Of a stretch of DNA of 64,000 nucleotides, positions 8,315-18,942 are shown one piece after another. Origin of the DNA: Maribacter sp. HTCC2170. GTDB taxonomy: Bacteria; Bacteroidota; Bacteroidia; Flavobacteriales; Flavobacteriaceae. The DNA lies in NCBI RefSeq assembly GCF_000153165.2, contig NC_014472.1, forward strand, positions 1-64,000, written 5' to 3'. Position numbers and translations under genes: made by a program. The notes beneath the pieces were generated by a model, which was given only the letters and a program-made list of their open reading frames with translations, did not search any database and was not told the origin of the DNA. Every line of letters begins with the position of its first letter. Positions within the stretch are counted from its first letter, which is position 1.

Positions 8315-11300
8315 TTAATTACCACTAACCCTATAAGTTATTCTGCGATTAGTGATTATTGTTCTAACCTTTAGAATACTCATCGGTGAAAACTCAGATG
8401 TTGAATTTGAGATTGTCGCCGTTGCGGTAATATAATCCCCAATTGATACTCCTGAAACTATAGGAGTACTAAACTCAAACAGATTGGTATTATCGGTATT
8501 ACCATCAACATCTGTATACGAAGATGTTCCAGCTGCCAAATCAGCTCCACTACCTTCAATAACCGTACCTAGATAGATTTGCCCCTCACCGTAATCTGTG
8601 GATAAACCCAGTTCGTTATCCCCTTCAGTTGCTGTACCTTCATTTACATCGGTCAAAAAGAATTCTAGGGTTGCACCAGGTCGTGCCCAGCCTTTAACAA
8701 CAAAATTTGAACCAGAAATATAAGCAGTTGTTATAATTGGGAAATTGAGACCTCCGTTGGGTCCATTATCTGAGTCACCATTATCGTTCAATGTTACACC
8801 ATCCTGATCAAAGTCGATTCCAAGAGCGGGAACGGAGGTACCATTCGCATAAAAAGAATTTTGTGAGATCAAATTCCCTGAACTGTTATTTACCAACTCT
8901 AATCCTGCTCCTCCATTGGTATGGATTATGTTTCCCGTAACAACGGCATCGTCATCACCCAAAATAATTCCTGCTAGACATCCCCCTCCCATAAACCCAG
9001 AAGTAGTTACGGTATTCTGGTCAATGGTTATAGCAGTCGATACATTTTCCGCATCGACCCCAAAACCTCCTGAATTTTCGATCAAATTAGTCTGAATCAC
9101 AATGCCATCCCCATTTTTCACTTCTATCGAAGGCTTACAAGCAGAATCACCATTATTCGTAAAATGATTGTTGGTAATTGTTGTAGATGTACCTCCGTCT
9201 ATTAATATGGCCGCTTCACCAGAGCCACTAAAATAGTTCTGAGAAATAGTCGCCTCTCCATCTTTGATTTCAACCCCGTATTCCATATCCCCTGTATTAA
9301 CTCCCAAGGCATTTACCGCTATCAAATTCTCTAAGATGTTTAAGGAACCATCATTAACTTGTATGGCCGTTTTGTCGTCTAGATATACAGCTAAACTCCG
9401 TATGGTATTCATAGTACCATCATTTCTAAATACCTCTTTTGTATCTCCTCGAACTTGTATTTCGGGTAGATTATAGTTTGGTAGTACGGTGGCCGAAATT
9501 CCAACAACGGATCCACCGGAGCCAATTGTACCCGAATTTGAATCACCAGAATAAGCTGTTTGTGTCCTTCCGTCTATAATAGTATTCGAACCGGTTAATT
9601 CAGTTAGCTGCGCTCCATTTGATATAAAAATATCAAAATATCCACTGGCATAATTGGTATCTGGGGTTCTTCCCAATGGGTCGCCCGATGGAGGAATCAT
9701 GAATATAGAAGTATCTTCCCCTGCAACAGGATCAAAAATGGCATTGGCTTCAATGTCCAATCCAGTTTCCCCAATTTCATTGGAATTCACAATAAACTGC
9801 TCCAAGGAACCTTGACCAGATTCATTCGTATTTACAATGGTATTAAAGTTGAATCCAAAATCTAGCCCTGCGACACCTTCATTTGTAATAGTTGCCGCCC
9901 CTATTGTTTGAGCACCTGTTAATACACCGGCTCCTGTATCTGTTGCCGAAGGATCGGCACCACCAACTTCATTGGGCCGTTCAACTAAAGTGCTCGCTAT
10001 ATATTCTGTTTTAAACGTTTGTACAGGTAAACAACTTCCACAACCACTACCACCAGGCCTTGATGATGCTACAGTACTGCTTACTACACGTATACTATAC
10101 GTACCGTTAATCATCCCAGCAAAGACATAGGTTCCACTGGCATCAGTAATTTGAGTGTCTATCAAGGTACCTACATTGTTATAAAGCTCAACAGTAGTAC
10201 CTGGTAACCCCACTCCAGACGCACTGGCATAATTTCTACCAGCACCACCACCGTAATTCACATCCTCAAAAACACGACCTGTTATTAAATTTGAAGGTAC
10301 TTTAAGAACGACCGCATTCATAATCACAAAATCCTGACCAACATTAACTTGGGTGGTTGCACTCGTTTCTCCCGGGAGTATATAGGCTGATACATCATAA
10401 GTGTCCAAATCAACCCCATAGGTTGCTGTGTTATTTACAATAGGCAAGGTAGTATTATCATAATTCGTAGAATTAAACGGATTATTTACAGTAGTACCGT
10501 TATTATCACCATCACCAGCCAACCTATTGGTACCAACAAGTGGCGTTGTAAATTGCAAGGATTCATTGTTCGCCAAAGTCTGATCCCCTTCCCAAGAAAG
10601 TGCCGTTGTTTTAGATCCTGTTGACCCAATAGCATAAAATCCGCTTAATGTAAATGTTGAAGAGGAATTGCTATTACCATCAAAACCCTGGTACAGGTTG
10701 ATAGTTGATGCCGGTAAACTGGTATCAGTGTAAAAAATCATTAAGGACCACCCTCCTAATACCGTAGCTGAATTACAATAAGTACTTGAGGTGTCAACTG
10801 TTAGTCCTGAAAAGTCGTATACATTAGTTGATGGATTGGCAATACCATTAATAAGACCCGTAACATCAGCATAATAACCATGAAAAGTACGTGTCGTCAA
10901 TGTAGTCATATATACAAGCTCAGCATTGATGGTAGCACCTTCAAATGTCACCTGGGTATCCATTGCTGCCCCGGAGTGCGCCCAGTACAAAATCGCTTTT
11001 TCAATAGTACCTGCAGCTGGTATTGGTGAGGATAACGTATTTGATGAAGTCGTAGTTATTGCACAAGGATTACCTGTATTTGGTGATGTCCTCAATGTTC
11101 CCCCAGTTGATGTATAATCCATATAACCATCAAGTTCCTCGAAAAGGGCCAAAGGCGTATTTCCCAAAACCACTTCATCGTCCACAATTGTTCCTGTGGC
11201 TGTATCAGTTATAATAACCGATGGGTCTGAAACCGATGTGAATTGAATTGAAAAGTTCTTATCACCATCAAAAGAAGTATTGTCTAGAATCGGAACTGTT

Positions 11301-11920
11301 ATTAGTTCGGTATCCCCACTCGTTCCATTAAAACTTAAAATGCCCGTATTCAAGGTATAATCAGTACCCGCTATGGCCGTACCATCATTGGTAGTAAAAT
11401 TAACCGTGAAAGAACCACTTGCGTCCAATCCTACATGAGTTGCTGTGAATGTTGCCGTTCCGGCGTTTTCGTTTACAGACACATCTGCAATTGAAATTGT
11501 GGGACTTGGTGCAACGATATCAAAGGATACAGTAGAATTTGACCCTCCTCCTAAATCAGAATCAACAATTAAAATGCCATCTTGATATACCCTTACGTAG
11601 GATCCACCTCCATTCCAACCATCACCATACGTATCCTGCAAATAAATATCATAATTGGTACCATAAGGTACGCCAGTATAAGTCTGTGGGCTACCAATGT
11701 TATTGTAAGAGTTGTTTCCTGAACCATTATAACAAGCGGCCGGATTACAGATCCGCGACCCAATCTGGGTATTAGATGGATCCCTAAAGGTAACTCTATT
11801 TTCCGATGACCAATTGGGCCAATTTACCTCAATAGTAATAGTTGCTTGAGCATTCACACCAGCAGCTATTAACATGAAAAGTAGAACAATACTAAAATTT
11901 GGAAACTTTAATCCCCTCAT
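8315..11920 (-). CDS. Secreted Calx-beta / SdrD-B-like / parallel beta-helix surface protein
   Basis: This 1201-residue protein has a signal peptide (about 1-24, GVNA-QA). An N-terminal beta-rich region contains the DTYGDGWNGG motif often seen in flavobacterial exoproteins. A Calx-beta domain (~138-249, ISIADVSVNENAGTATFTAT ... GTIVDDE) follows. Residues ~250-540 form an unnamed beta-sandwich region, ~543-690 a SdrD-B/Cna-B-like domain (GRVFEDVNYGGG), and ~780-1020 right-handed beta-helix repeats (NHFTNNGD, NLIENSGG, NIIHTNGG). The C-terminus is TIITNRRITYRVSGN, closely matching the neighbouring FG-GAP protein. Probably an exported surface protein or adhesin; no enzyme motif was found. The 228-bp gap upstream, which contains a terminator, suggests its own promoter. 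Confidence 0.87.
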   Translation of the reverse strand: MRGLKFPNFSIVLLFMLIAAGVNAQATITIEVNWPNWSSENRVTFRDPSNTQIGSRICNPAACYNGSGNNSYNNIGSPQTYTGVPYGTNYDIYLQDTYGDGWNGGGSYVRVYQDGILIVDSDLGGGSNSTVSFDIVAPSPTISIADVSVNENAGTATFTATHVGLDASGSFTVNFTTNDGTAIAGTDYTLNTGILSFNGTSGDTELITVPILDNTSFDGDKNFSIQFTSVSDPSVIITDTATGTIVDDEVVLGNTPLALFEELDGYMDYTSTGGTLRTSPNTGNPCAITTTSSNTLSSPIPAAGTIEKAILYWAHSGAAMDTQVTFEGATINAELVYMTTLTTRTFHGYYADVTGLINGIANPSTNVYDFSGLTVDTSSTYCNSATVLGGWSLMIFYTDTSLPASTINLYQGFDGNSNSSSTFTLSGFYAIGSTGSKTTALSWEGDQTLANNESLQFTTPLVGTNRLAGDGDNNGTTVNNPFNSTNYDNTTLPIVNNTATYGVDLDTYDVSAYILPGETSATTQVNVGQDFVIMNAVVLKVPSNLITGRVFEDVNYGGGAGRNYASASGVGLPGTTVELYNNVGTLIDTQITDASGTYVFAGMINGTYSIRVVSSTVASSRPGGSGCGSCLPVQTFKTEYIASTLVERPNEVGGADPSATDTGAGVLTGAQTIGAATITNEGVAGLDFGFNFNTIVNTNESGQGSLEQFIVNSNEIGETGLDIEANAIFDPVAGEDTSIFMIPPSGDPLGRTPDTNYASGYFDIFISNGAQLTELTGSNTIIDGRTQTAYSGDSNSGTIGSGGSVVGISATVLPNYNLPEIQVRGDTKEVFRNDGTMNTIRSLAVYLDDKTAIQVNDGSLNILENLIAVNALGVNTGDMEYGVEIKDGEATISQNYFSGSGEAAILIDGGTSTTITNNHFTNNGDSACKPSIEVKNGDGIVIQTNLIENSGGFGVDAENVSTAITIDQNTVTTSGFMGGGCLAGIILGDDDAVVTGNIIHTNGGAGLELVNNSSGNLISQNSFYANGTSVPALGIDFDQDGVTLNDNGDSDNGPNGGLNFPIITTAYISGSNFVVKGWARPGATLEFFLTDVNEGTATEGDNELGLSTDYGEGQIYLGTVIEGSGADLAAGTSSYTDVDGNTDNTNLFEFSTPIVSGVSIGDYITATATISNSTSEFSPMSILKVRTIITNRRITYRVSGN

Positions 11921-12090
11921 TTGATTTTATAATATTTGGCTAAAAATACTTACACCATCCCCTAAGAAGTAAAAAATGTTGTGTATTCTAAAATATAGCC
12001 AGTAAACTATCCTAAAATTGATGTGACCTACAATGTGAAAAGTGCATTTCATAGAGAAACCCAATGATCTTCGGCAGTATCAAAGCATCA

Positions 12091-12132
12091 AAAAAAAGAT
12101 GGCACCCATAATTATGGGTGCCATCTTTTTTT
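12091..12132. terminator. Bidirectional intrinsic terminator (28-nt perfect palindrome)
   Basis: A perfect inverted repeat (arm GATGGCACCCATAA, 12098-12125) is flanked by seven A on the left and eight T on the right, so it terminates on either strand. It lies 16 bp past the stop of the OmpA-family gene and closes the three-gene T9SS operon on the minus strand. Confidence 0.9.
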
Positions 12133-12148
12133 TACTTTATTCTTTATT

Positions 12149-14089
12149 TTACTCTAAAATAATAAACTCAGATCTACGATTCTTCTCATGTTCTATCCCA
12201 AAACAACGAACTCCGTTTGCACATTTGTTTATCAGTTTAGTCTCTCCGAAACCTTCACCTAGCAAACGACTTTCTAAAATGCCTTTAGATATCATATAAT
12301 TCACAGTGGACTCAGCTCTTTTTTGAGATAACCAAAGGTTGTAAGCATCTCGTCCACGACTATCTGTGTGCGAATTCACCTTTATCTTTAGACTGGGATA
12401 CTTCTCCATAGCCGCAATAACTTTTTGTATTTCGATTTCAGAATCACTACGGATGTTATATTTATCAAAATCAAAGTATATGGTACTTAATTGCAACAAT
12501 TTGGCCAAATCATCACCAAAACCAGCTGATACCCGGTCTCTTTCTAGATAGAAATCTATAATATTTGCTTTTCCTGCCGATTTTCCCAAATACTCCTCTG
12601 AAGGAACATACCCTTGCATTAAGGCCCTTACAAAATTACCTCTATTACAATCTAAGGACAGATTGTATTTACCCTCCGAATCTGTTATGGTTGTTAGGAT
12701 TTCTTCATTATCCTCATTGATAACTTTTACGGTAGCACCGACCAAAACCTCATTGGTTATTTTATCCCTTACTGTTCCAGTAACTGCCTGTACACATTCA
12801 AGTTTCAAAGGTATATTTTCAATAAATGCATAAATGTCATCTGACCCTACTCCATTTTCTCTATTAGAAGCAAAATATCCTTCCCGAGAATCTTCTTTAA
12901 AAATAAATGTAAAATCATCCATTTTGCCATTAACTGGTTTGCCTACGTTAACAACAGCGCCATCATATTTGTTGAATTTTATCTTTGTTGCAAAAACATC
13001 AAGCCCTCCAAGTCCGGGATGACCATCTGAAGATAAGTACAAGATTTCCTCTGATGTAACAAATGGGAACGTTTCTCTTGCCTCAGTATTAATATTACTC
13101 CCCAAATTCTCAGGTGTCCCAAAGTTTCCTTCACTATCGATAGCCACCTTAAAAATGTCAGATTCTCCAACGGTTCCAGGCATATCCGAGGCAAAATACA
13201 ATGTTTTTTCATCTGGACTGAATGAGGGATGTGCAGTTGAATAGGAGTCACTATTAAAGGGTAACTCCTCAATATTTGTCCATTCGCCATCGACCAGAGT
13301 TGCTCTTAACAGTTTGAGTCTAACCATACCCTTTTCATCTGTAATGTACTTGCCATCCTTGAAATTATTTCTTGTAAAGTACATGTACTTTCCATCGGCT
13401 GTGGTAATGGAGGTTGACTCATGTAATCTTGTATTAAGATTCTCTCCAAATTTCAAAACCAAATTATCATCCAAACTATCTGTATTAACACTATACAAAT
13501 CCAAAAAATCTTTTGAATTCCATGTATGTCTATACTTAGCTAAATTTCCTGTGTCGCGATCTGAAGAAAAAATAAGTCCCTTTTTATAATAGGTAGGTGC
13601 AAATTCAGAATAGGGAGAATTGTATTTAAAAGAAGTAATTTCATATCTGCCTGAATTTTTCTTTATTTCCTCCAAGTAGTCCTCCTTGCTACTATAAACA
13701 CCCGCCCGGACGTCGTCAGCAGTTATTTTACTGAATTGAGCCATCAACTCTTTTGCTCCTTTGTAATCACCTAAGCTTTTTAGGGTTTGAGAATACCTGA
13801 AATAGTATTCGGGGCCAGTTTCTGAACTATATTCGGCTAAAAGTCTTTTATAAATCTCGGAAGCCTCTTTATAATCAGCATTAAAATAATATGAATTGCC
13901 TAGATTCTTTAGTAACTCAGAAGAAACAAATCCTTTATCAAGGACCTTCTTATATATATCTATCGCCGGACTAAACGAATATTCATTATATTTTTCATTG
14001 GCCTTCGTATATAACCTTTCTTGAGCATTTGAGAAGTATCCTACAAAGATCACTACAACAATAACAACTAAGAGTTTTCTTTTTATCAT
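12149..14089 (-). CDS. OmpA-family protein with TPR, PD40 propeller and carboxypeptidase-regulatory-like domains
   Basis: This 646-residue protein has a signal peptide (about 1-22, YFSNA-QE). TPR-like helices follow (~25-130: TKANEKYNEYSF, LLKNLGNSYYF), then PD40/WD40-like propeller repeats (~165-430: APTYYKKGLIFSSDRD, HPSFSPDEKTLYFASD), a CarboxypepD_reg-like beta domain (~440-515, VTGTVRDKITNEVLVGATV), and an OmpA C-terminal peptidoglycan-binding domain (~530-640, NSHTDSRGRDAYNLWLSQKR). It starts 11 bp after the PorP/SprF gene and ends at a strong terminator. This architecture resembles flavobacterial OmpA proteins co-encoded with PorP/SprF, thought to couple secretion or surface proteins to the cell wall. 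Membership in the T9SS module is inferred from context. Confidence 0.92.
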   Translation of the reverse strand: MIKRKLLVVIVVVIFVGYFSNAQERLYTKANEKYNEYSFSPAIDIYKKVLDKGFVSSELLKNLGNSYYFNADYKEASEIYKRLLAEYSSETGPEYYFRYSQTLKSLGDYKGAKELMAQFSKITADDVRAGVYSSKEDYLEEIKKNSGRYEITSFKYNSPYSEFAPTYYKKGLIFSSDRDTGNLAKYRHTWNSKDFLDLYSVNTDSLDDNLVLKFGENLNTRLHESTSITTADGKYMYFTRNNFKDGKYITDEKGMVRLKLLRATLVDGEWTNIEELPFNSDSYSTAHPSFSPDEKTLYFASDMPGTVGESDIFKVAIDSEGNFGTPENLGSNINTEARETFPFVTSEEILYLSSDGHPGLGGLDVFATKIKFNKYDGAVVNVGKPVNGKMDDFTFIFKEDSREGYFASNRENGVGSDDIYAFIENIPLKLECVQAVTGTVRDKITNEVLVGATVKVINEDNEEILTTITDSEGKYNLSLDCNRGNFVRALMQGYVPSEEYLGKSAGKANIIDFYLERDRVSAGFGDDLAKLLQLSTIYFDFDKYNIRSDSEIEIQKVIAAMEKYPSLKIKVNSHTDSRGRDAYNLWLSQKRAESTVNYMISKGILESRLLGEGFGETKLINKCANGVRCFGIEHEKNRRSEFIILE

Positions 14090-14100
14090 TTATAGTTACT

Positions 14101-15054
14101 TTAAAAGAATCTAGGTGATACCAAATTCCGAAATGATTTCACCAATTCATATCTTAAGAACACCTCAAATGATCCATCATTAAACTGAGTTCCTCCTAAG
14201 TCCGTTGTTTCCCTATCATAAGCCAATCCAAGCATCAACTGATCAGAAATCTGAAAACCAACCATTCCACTTATGGCAGCATCCCATCTATAGGCTGCTC
14301 CAAATGTGAATTTGTCATTGAACATAAAACTAGCCGATAAATCAACTTGCAGAGGAGCTCCACCTACTACCTTTGTCAAAACGGCCGGTTTAAATTTTAG
14401 ATTGCCATTAAGGTCAAGAACGTAACCAGTTATCATATAGAAATTAATACGCTCCTTGGACAAAAATTGAACACTATTAGAGTCTGTTTGACCATTATCA
14501 AAATGCTCTGTTTGTAATAGATTCGGCGCCGACAAGCCTGCATAAAAGGAATTTGTATGGTAATAAACACCAACACCCACATTAGGGGAAAATTTATTTT
14601 CAATATTGTCAACACTAATGGGTTCAACATCAAAATTGCGGAGGCCTTGAAAATCAAGATTCAATAAATTACCTCCTGCCTTCAGACCAAATGAGAGCTT
14701 ACCATCCAAAGAAACATCTATGGTATAAGATACAATCGCATCGAAATAGGTCTCTTGTACAACCCCATCACCAATTTCATCATTGACTATTGAAATACCA
14801 TATCCTAATTTACTGTCTCGAATAGGAGAATGAAGATTCAAGGTTTGGCTCTTTGGTGCACCATTTAGGCCTACCCATTGGGATCTATAGAGCGCTGCAA
14901 TACTCAATTGTCCTCTTGATCCTGCATATGCTGGATTTACACTCATTGTATTGAACATGTATTGAGTATATTGAGCATCTTGCTGAGCAGTAATTTCATG
15001 TAAGGATAATATTACAACCAATATAAATCCTAAAATGCTATTTCTTAACCTCAT
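14101..15054 (-). CDS. PorP/SprF family type IX secretion system outer-membrane protein
   Basis: This 317-residue protein has a signal peptide (1-23, LHEITA-QQ) followed by the family hallmark QYTQYMFNTMSVNPAYAGSR and alternating beta-strand segments typical of an outer-membrane barrel (FGAAYRWDAAISGMVGFQIS, LMLGLAYDRET). The length matches the PorP/SprF family. It sits 15 bp after the TSP3/type-B-CTD gene and 11 bp before the OmpA gene. SprF-like proteins are known partners for secretion of proteins with type B sorting domains, so this copy probably serves its upstream neighbour (inference from context). It is likely a paralogue rather than the core PorP, since the core gliding/secretion genes are not here. 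Confidence 0.95.
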   Translation of the reverse strand: MRLRNSILGFILVVILSLHEITAQQDAQYTQYMFNTMSVNPAYAGSRGQLSIAALYRSQWVGLNGAPKSQTLNLHSPIRDSKLGYGISIVNDEIGDGVVQETYFDAIVSYTIDVSLDGKLSFGLKAGGNLLNLDFQGLRNFDVEPISVDNIENKFSPNVGVGVYYHTNSFYAGLSAPNLLQTEHFDNGQTDSNSVQFLSKERINFYMITGYVLDLNGNLKFKPAVLTKVVGGAPLQVDLSASFMFNDKFTFGAAYRWDAAISGMVGFQISDQLMLGLAYDRETTDLGGTQFNDGSFEVFLRYELVKSFRNLVSPRFF

Positions 15055-15069
15055 AAGTAGTTTAAATAA

Positions 15070-18000
15070 TTATTCACTAACATAAATATACCCACTATCG
15101 GTAATATTTTTCATATCATCATTTTGGTATTCAAAGATATAAAAATATACGCCCGAAGGGAGATATTCACTGGCACTTACGGTTGACCTGCCTTTAGATC
15201 TACCATCAAATATATTATTCTGATTGTTATAATTATTACCCTCATAAACTGCAACGCCCCATCTGTTGAAAATCTTGAGGGAATTATTCTTAGCATTTTC
15301 AACACCCCTAATGAATAAAAAGTCATTCTTGCCATCATTGTTGGGGGTTACCATCTGATTAATTTCTATTCCTATTTGGATAACTTCACTGACCAAAACC
15401 ATGACCCTTGCTTTGTCACAATTATCCGAATTGGCTATTTCGCAGATTGTATATTCAATAGAATATGAACCAGTAGGGGTAAGAGGTGTCACAATCACGT
15501 TTCCATCTGAATCTATTGTCAAAGTGCCGTTTGGCTCTGAACTAATTATCACATTATCTAGATTGACAGGTTCACCATTCAGAGTATCATTATCCAACAC
15601 ATTAATATCTGAAATAACTCCTCCAATAAGACCATCAACAAAAATATTGGTATAATCATCATCGACGGCATCTATCGGTATGACGACTGGGAATATAAAT
15701 ACAGTAGGGTCATCAGGATTACCATCTCCATCTATGTCAACATTTGTAGGGTTATCTGGATCATCTGAAAGGCTGCTTATTGGACCTATATCCGGAATTG
15801 TTCCCAAAACCGTTGCAGAATTACTAAAACTGCCATTATCAACATCTTCTTGTGTAATGATATAAGTTGCCCTAAATGTAGTATCATCGATGGCTCCTGG
15901 CTCTAATATAGCTAAAGGACCTCCCAAAACAATGACCAGTGGATCGGTAATGGTAATACTACTAATAGGTACAGTACCTATATTTGTTATTATAAACGAA
16001 TAATCTATTGTTTCCCCTACTTGGACAAGGCCATCGCCATTCTCATCGTAAAACTCGTCAACTTTTAAGACGGTTATATTTGCCATATCGTCGGTAGGGT
16101 CTAAGTAATTCGGTGTGCCATCACCATTGCTATCATCATTTGTTGGATTACCATCACCATCAGAATCCTCATCAGGCGTTTCTATCCCATCACCGTCATC
16201 ATCAAGATCCCTATAATTTACATCCTCTGTTCCATCTGTATCAGGCAAATCATTCTTGGGATCATCGATTTCATCATTAACATCGAAACCATCATTAACA
16301 TCTGCGCCTTCATAACCATCATCAAGACCATCACCATCAGTATCAACACCCGTATAAACTTGGTCGGGAAGTCCATCAAAATTGAAGTCATTACCTTCAT
16401 TATTGTCTGGAACCAAATCATTATCACTGTCCATGTCAAGATAATCAGGTACATCTGTACCATCGGTATTGACCGGAATCAAACCATTTGGATAAGCAGA
16501 ATTAACACCATTATTTGCAGCATATGTAACCTCATCATCATCATTTGGAGCAATATAACCATCTGTTGTCTGCATCTCTACATTATCAGGAATACCGTCA
16601 TTATCTGCATCGATGTCCAAATGGTTCGGGACGCCATCAGCATCGCTATCCGTTGGATCTGTCAATGGATTATTATCATTGTCAAAGTTTGGATCCTCGG
16701 TTGTATCCAATATACCATCATTGTCATCGTCCAAATCCACTTCATCAGGAACTCCATCACCATCAGTATCAAGTCTATCATCTGTAGGGTCTAAATAATC
16801 AGGTGTGCCATCGCTGTCAGTATCATCATTTGTGGGATTACCATCACCATCAAAATCTTCTTCAGGGGTGTCTATCCCATCCCCGTCATCATCCAAATCT
16901 CTATAGTTCACGTCCTCAGTACTGTCGGTATCCGGTAAATCATTGGCAGGATCATCAATCTCGTCGTTCACATCGAAACCGTCATTCACATCAGAGCCCT
17001 CATAACCATCGTCTAGGCCGTCTCCATCTGTGTCAATACCCGTATAGTACTGATCAGGAACACCATCAAAATTGAAGTCATTACCCTCATTATTATCTGG
17101 CACCAAATCATTATCACTGTCAGAATCTAGATAATCAGGTTCATCAGCTCCATCAGTGTTCACAGGGGTCAAACCATCGTCATCGACACCTTCATAGGCA
17201 TCATCAAGTCCATCTTCATCACTATCATTCCCTGTAGGAGGAACATAACCATCAGTTGATTGACCTTCTACGTTATCCGGAATTCCGTCATTGTCAGCAT
17301 CTAAGTCAACCCTATCAGGTAATCCATCATTATCACTATCAACATCAGTACTAAAAGTAATTGTCTGTGGATCAACAAAATTATCAAGGCAAGAAAACTG
17401 AATTCCTGATTGCCTAACAATGGTAGAGAAATTAACAGGGTCTTCAGTCTTGATTCCAAATCTAAAAACGAATGTCGATATATCAAGAAACTCAACTGCA
17501 ACATTTACAGTTGGGTGCGTATTAAATATTCCGGAATATTCTTTAGAACCCCCATTTATCAACAATCCCCCCGAGGTATTGTTTACATCTATCTCATTGG
17601 GATTATCTAATGTATAACTGGCAGGGTTATCAAATCGATTGAACTCCTGGTATTGTCCATTACCGTCCACATCAATGAAGTTCGCAATCAATTCTTCCAG
17701 AACATAAGGTTCTGTTGTCCCAGTACTCACGAATGAAATCCTTAAATCAACATAAGGCATTTTATTGTCGTCTGTAGTAGTAAATTGAATTTCTGGTTTA
17801 AAAAATTCTGAATCTATTGAATTCTGATCCAAAACATCTATTCTTGCACTATTTATTTTCTCAATATCAATTAGAGCATCTATTCCGTTTGCCACATTAC
17901 TTATTCTATAAATCGCACCTTCGCTATATGCGGAACCAGATTCGAGTACGGGAGGTGAAGAAAAAGCTAGTTTTGGTACTGTATCACAATCAAAATCAGT

Positions 18001-18543
18001 TTTAATTATGCTTGATTCGTTTTTATCCAAAATCCCATCATTATCTGAATCTAAATCCAAGTAATCAAATACGCCGTCATTATCTGTGTCTATGGGATCC
18101 AATCCAAGATTGCTACCAGGAGTTATTTCATAAATATCATCAATACCATTACCATCAGAGTCAATCCCTGACAATTCAACATAACCGGCTATTGATTGTG
18201 CTTCAATATTATCCAACATGCCGTCATTGTCAGAATCAATATCAAGAAAATCAGGTATGCCGTCCCCATCCGAATCCGTCGGATTCGTCACAGGATTATT
18301 GTCAAAATCAAGATTGGCATCTTCTACAGAATCAAGTATACCATCATTATCATCATCGATATCAACGGAATCTAAAACGCCATCGCCATCAGTATCAATA
18401 TCAATATCCATCATACTGATATCCATACTTTCAGAACTAGCATATACAGAACTCACACTAATAGCAAGCGAACCAAAAGCCATAAAAAACTTCAGACTTC
18501 TTCTAAAAATTTGTTTAATAAAAGGGTATGTATAATTTTCCAT
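15070..18543 (-). CDS. Secreted TSP3-repeat surface protein with T9SS type B sorting domain
   Basis: I chose ATG at 18543 ([16 protein letters not shown]...). A TTG four codons upstream is possible but less likely. The 1157-residue product has a signal sequence (~15-36, [17 protein letters not shown]), then many thrombospondin type 3 repeats ([19 protein letters not shown]), a two-Cys domain at ~186-394 homologous to one in the 4721-8113 protein, and long acidic TSP3 arrays including a duplicated ~115-residue block. A DUF11-like domain ([17 protein letters not shown]), an Ig-like domain ([17 protein letters not shown]) and the C-terminal type B/gliding-motility-associated domain (~1059-1157: [32 protein letters not shown]) follow. 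It is the first gene of the operon with PorP/SprF and OmpA. Predicted Ca2+-binding cell-surface protein exported by T9SS. Confidence 0.93.
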   Translation of the reverse strand: MENYTYPFIKQIFRRSLKFFMAFGSLAISVSSVYASSESMDISMMDIDIDTDGDGVLDSVDIDDDNDGILDSVEDANLDFDNNPVTNPTDSDGDGIPDFLDIDSDNDGMLDNIEAQSIAGYVELSGIDSDGNGIDDIYEITPGSNLGLDPIDTDNDGVFDYLDLDSDNDGILDKNESSIIKTDFDCDTVPKLAFSSPPVLESGSAYSEGAIYRISNVANGIDALIDIEKINSARIDVLDQNSIDSEFFKPEIQFTTTDDNKMPYVDLRISFVSTGTTEPYVLEELIANFIDVDGNGQYQEFNRFDNPASYTLDNPNEIDVNNTSGGLLINGGSKEYSGIFNTHPTVNVAVEFLDISTFVFRFGIKTEDPVNFSTIVRQSGIQFSCLDNFVDPQTITFSTDVDSDNDGLPDRVDLDADNDGIPDNVEGQSTDGYVPPTGNDSDEDGLDDAYEGVDDDGLTPVNTDGADEPDYLDSDSDNDLVPDNNEGNDFNFDGVPDQYYTGIDTDGDGLDDGYEGSDVNDGFDVNDEIDDPANDLPDTDSTEDVNYRDLDDDGDGIDTPEEDFDGDGNPTNDDTDSDGTPDYLDPTDDRLDTDGDGVPDEVDLDDDNDGILDTTEDPNFDNDNNPLTDPTDSDADGVPNHLDIDADNDGIPDNVEMQTTDGYIAPNDDDEVTYAANNGVNSAYPNGLIPVNTDGTDVPDYLDMDSDNDLVPDNNEGNDFNFDGLPDQVYTGVDTDGDGLDDGYEGADVNDGFDVNDEIDDPKNDLPDTDGTEDVNYRDLDDDGDGIETPDEDSDGDGNPTNDDSNGDGTPNYLDPTDDMANITVLKVDEFYDENGDGLVQVGETIDYSFIITNIGTVPISSITITDPLVIVLGGPLAILEPGAIDDTTFRATYIITQEDVDNGSFSNSATVLGTIPDIGPISSLSDDPDNPTNVDIDGDGNPDDPTVFIFPVVIPIDAVDDDYTNIFVDGLIGGVISDINVLDNDTLNGEPVNLDNVIISSEPNGTLTIDSDGNVIVTPLTPTGSYSIEYTICEIANSDNCDKARVMVLVSEVIQIGIEINQMVTPNNDGKNDFLFIRGVENAKNNSLKIFNRWGVAVYEGNNYNNQNNIFDGRSKGRSTVSASEYLPSGVYFYIFEYQNDDMKNITDSGYIYVSE
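16088..17130 (-). repeat. Two ~350-bp imperfect copies of a TSP3 block
   Basis: Within the type B protein, the block from [20 protein letters not shown] to [10 protein letters not shown] (about 115 residues) occurs twice, at about 16776-17130 and 16088-16440, roughly 689 bp apart. The protein sequences are near identical, while the codons differ at many synonymous sites, so this duplication is older than the 273-bp array near the left edge. Confidence 0.85.
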
Positions 18544-18942
18544 AAGTGTCAGCAATTAATTACTTATCACCATGGCAAAAGAAGTAAACTAGCTCAAGAT
18601 GTGGGGCTCTCACAAACTAATTGCAAGATATATTTAAAAATCCGATAGACAAATAGTTTGTAAGGCATTAATATCAAATATCTTTTAACAACCAGAATTA
18701 TCGATAAAGTGCAATAACTATATTTTCATTTCACTTTTAATCGAAGTAATCAATCATTTTATTCATCATAAAACGCTAGTAATCAGCATAACACATTAAA
18801 ACAAACTCATTAATCACAATAATTCACAAATTGAAACCTTTAAAAATTCTTAAAGTCTTATTCTAAACTTTTCTTTCTTAATAGATATGTTATTCAATCA
18901 AGATATCTTACATTTTACACTATTTTTGCCCAAAATCTAGGC
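18544..18942. other. Divergent gene-free region between the T9SS operon and prfC
   Basis: About 400 bp of very AT-rich DNA between two divergently transcribed units. It must carry both promoters. A short inverted repeat ACAAA-tag-TTTGT lies near 18650-18663. I see no RNA gene or coding frame. The prfC-side promoter element is listed separately; I found no convincing TAnnTTTG for the minus-strand operon. Confidence 0.6.
18921..18928 (+). promoter_or_regulatory. Putative -7 element TATTTTTG of prfC
   Basis: TATTTTTG matches the Bacteroidota TAnnTTTG consensus and ends 14 bases before the prfC ATG. No TTG is found at the usual -33 distance, so this is a partial match and implies a very short 5' leader. 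Confidence 0.45.

Noticed and set aside
12042-12299. 85-codon plus-strand frame over the terminator
   Set aside because: It crosses the bidirectional terminator and is antisense to the OmpA gene end.
16218-18535. Several plus- and minus-strand frames of 60-144 codons within the TSP3 gene
   Set aside because: Low-complexity frameshifted readings of the DxDxDG repeats; no start context or domain.
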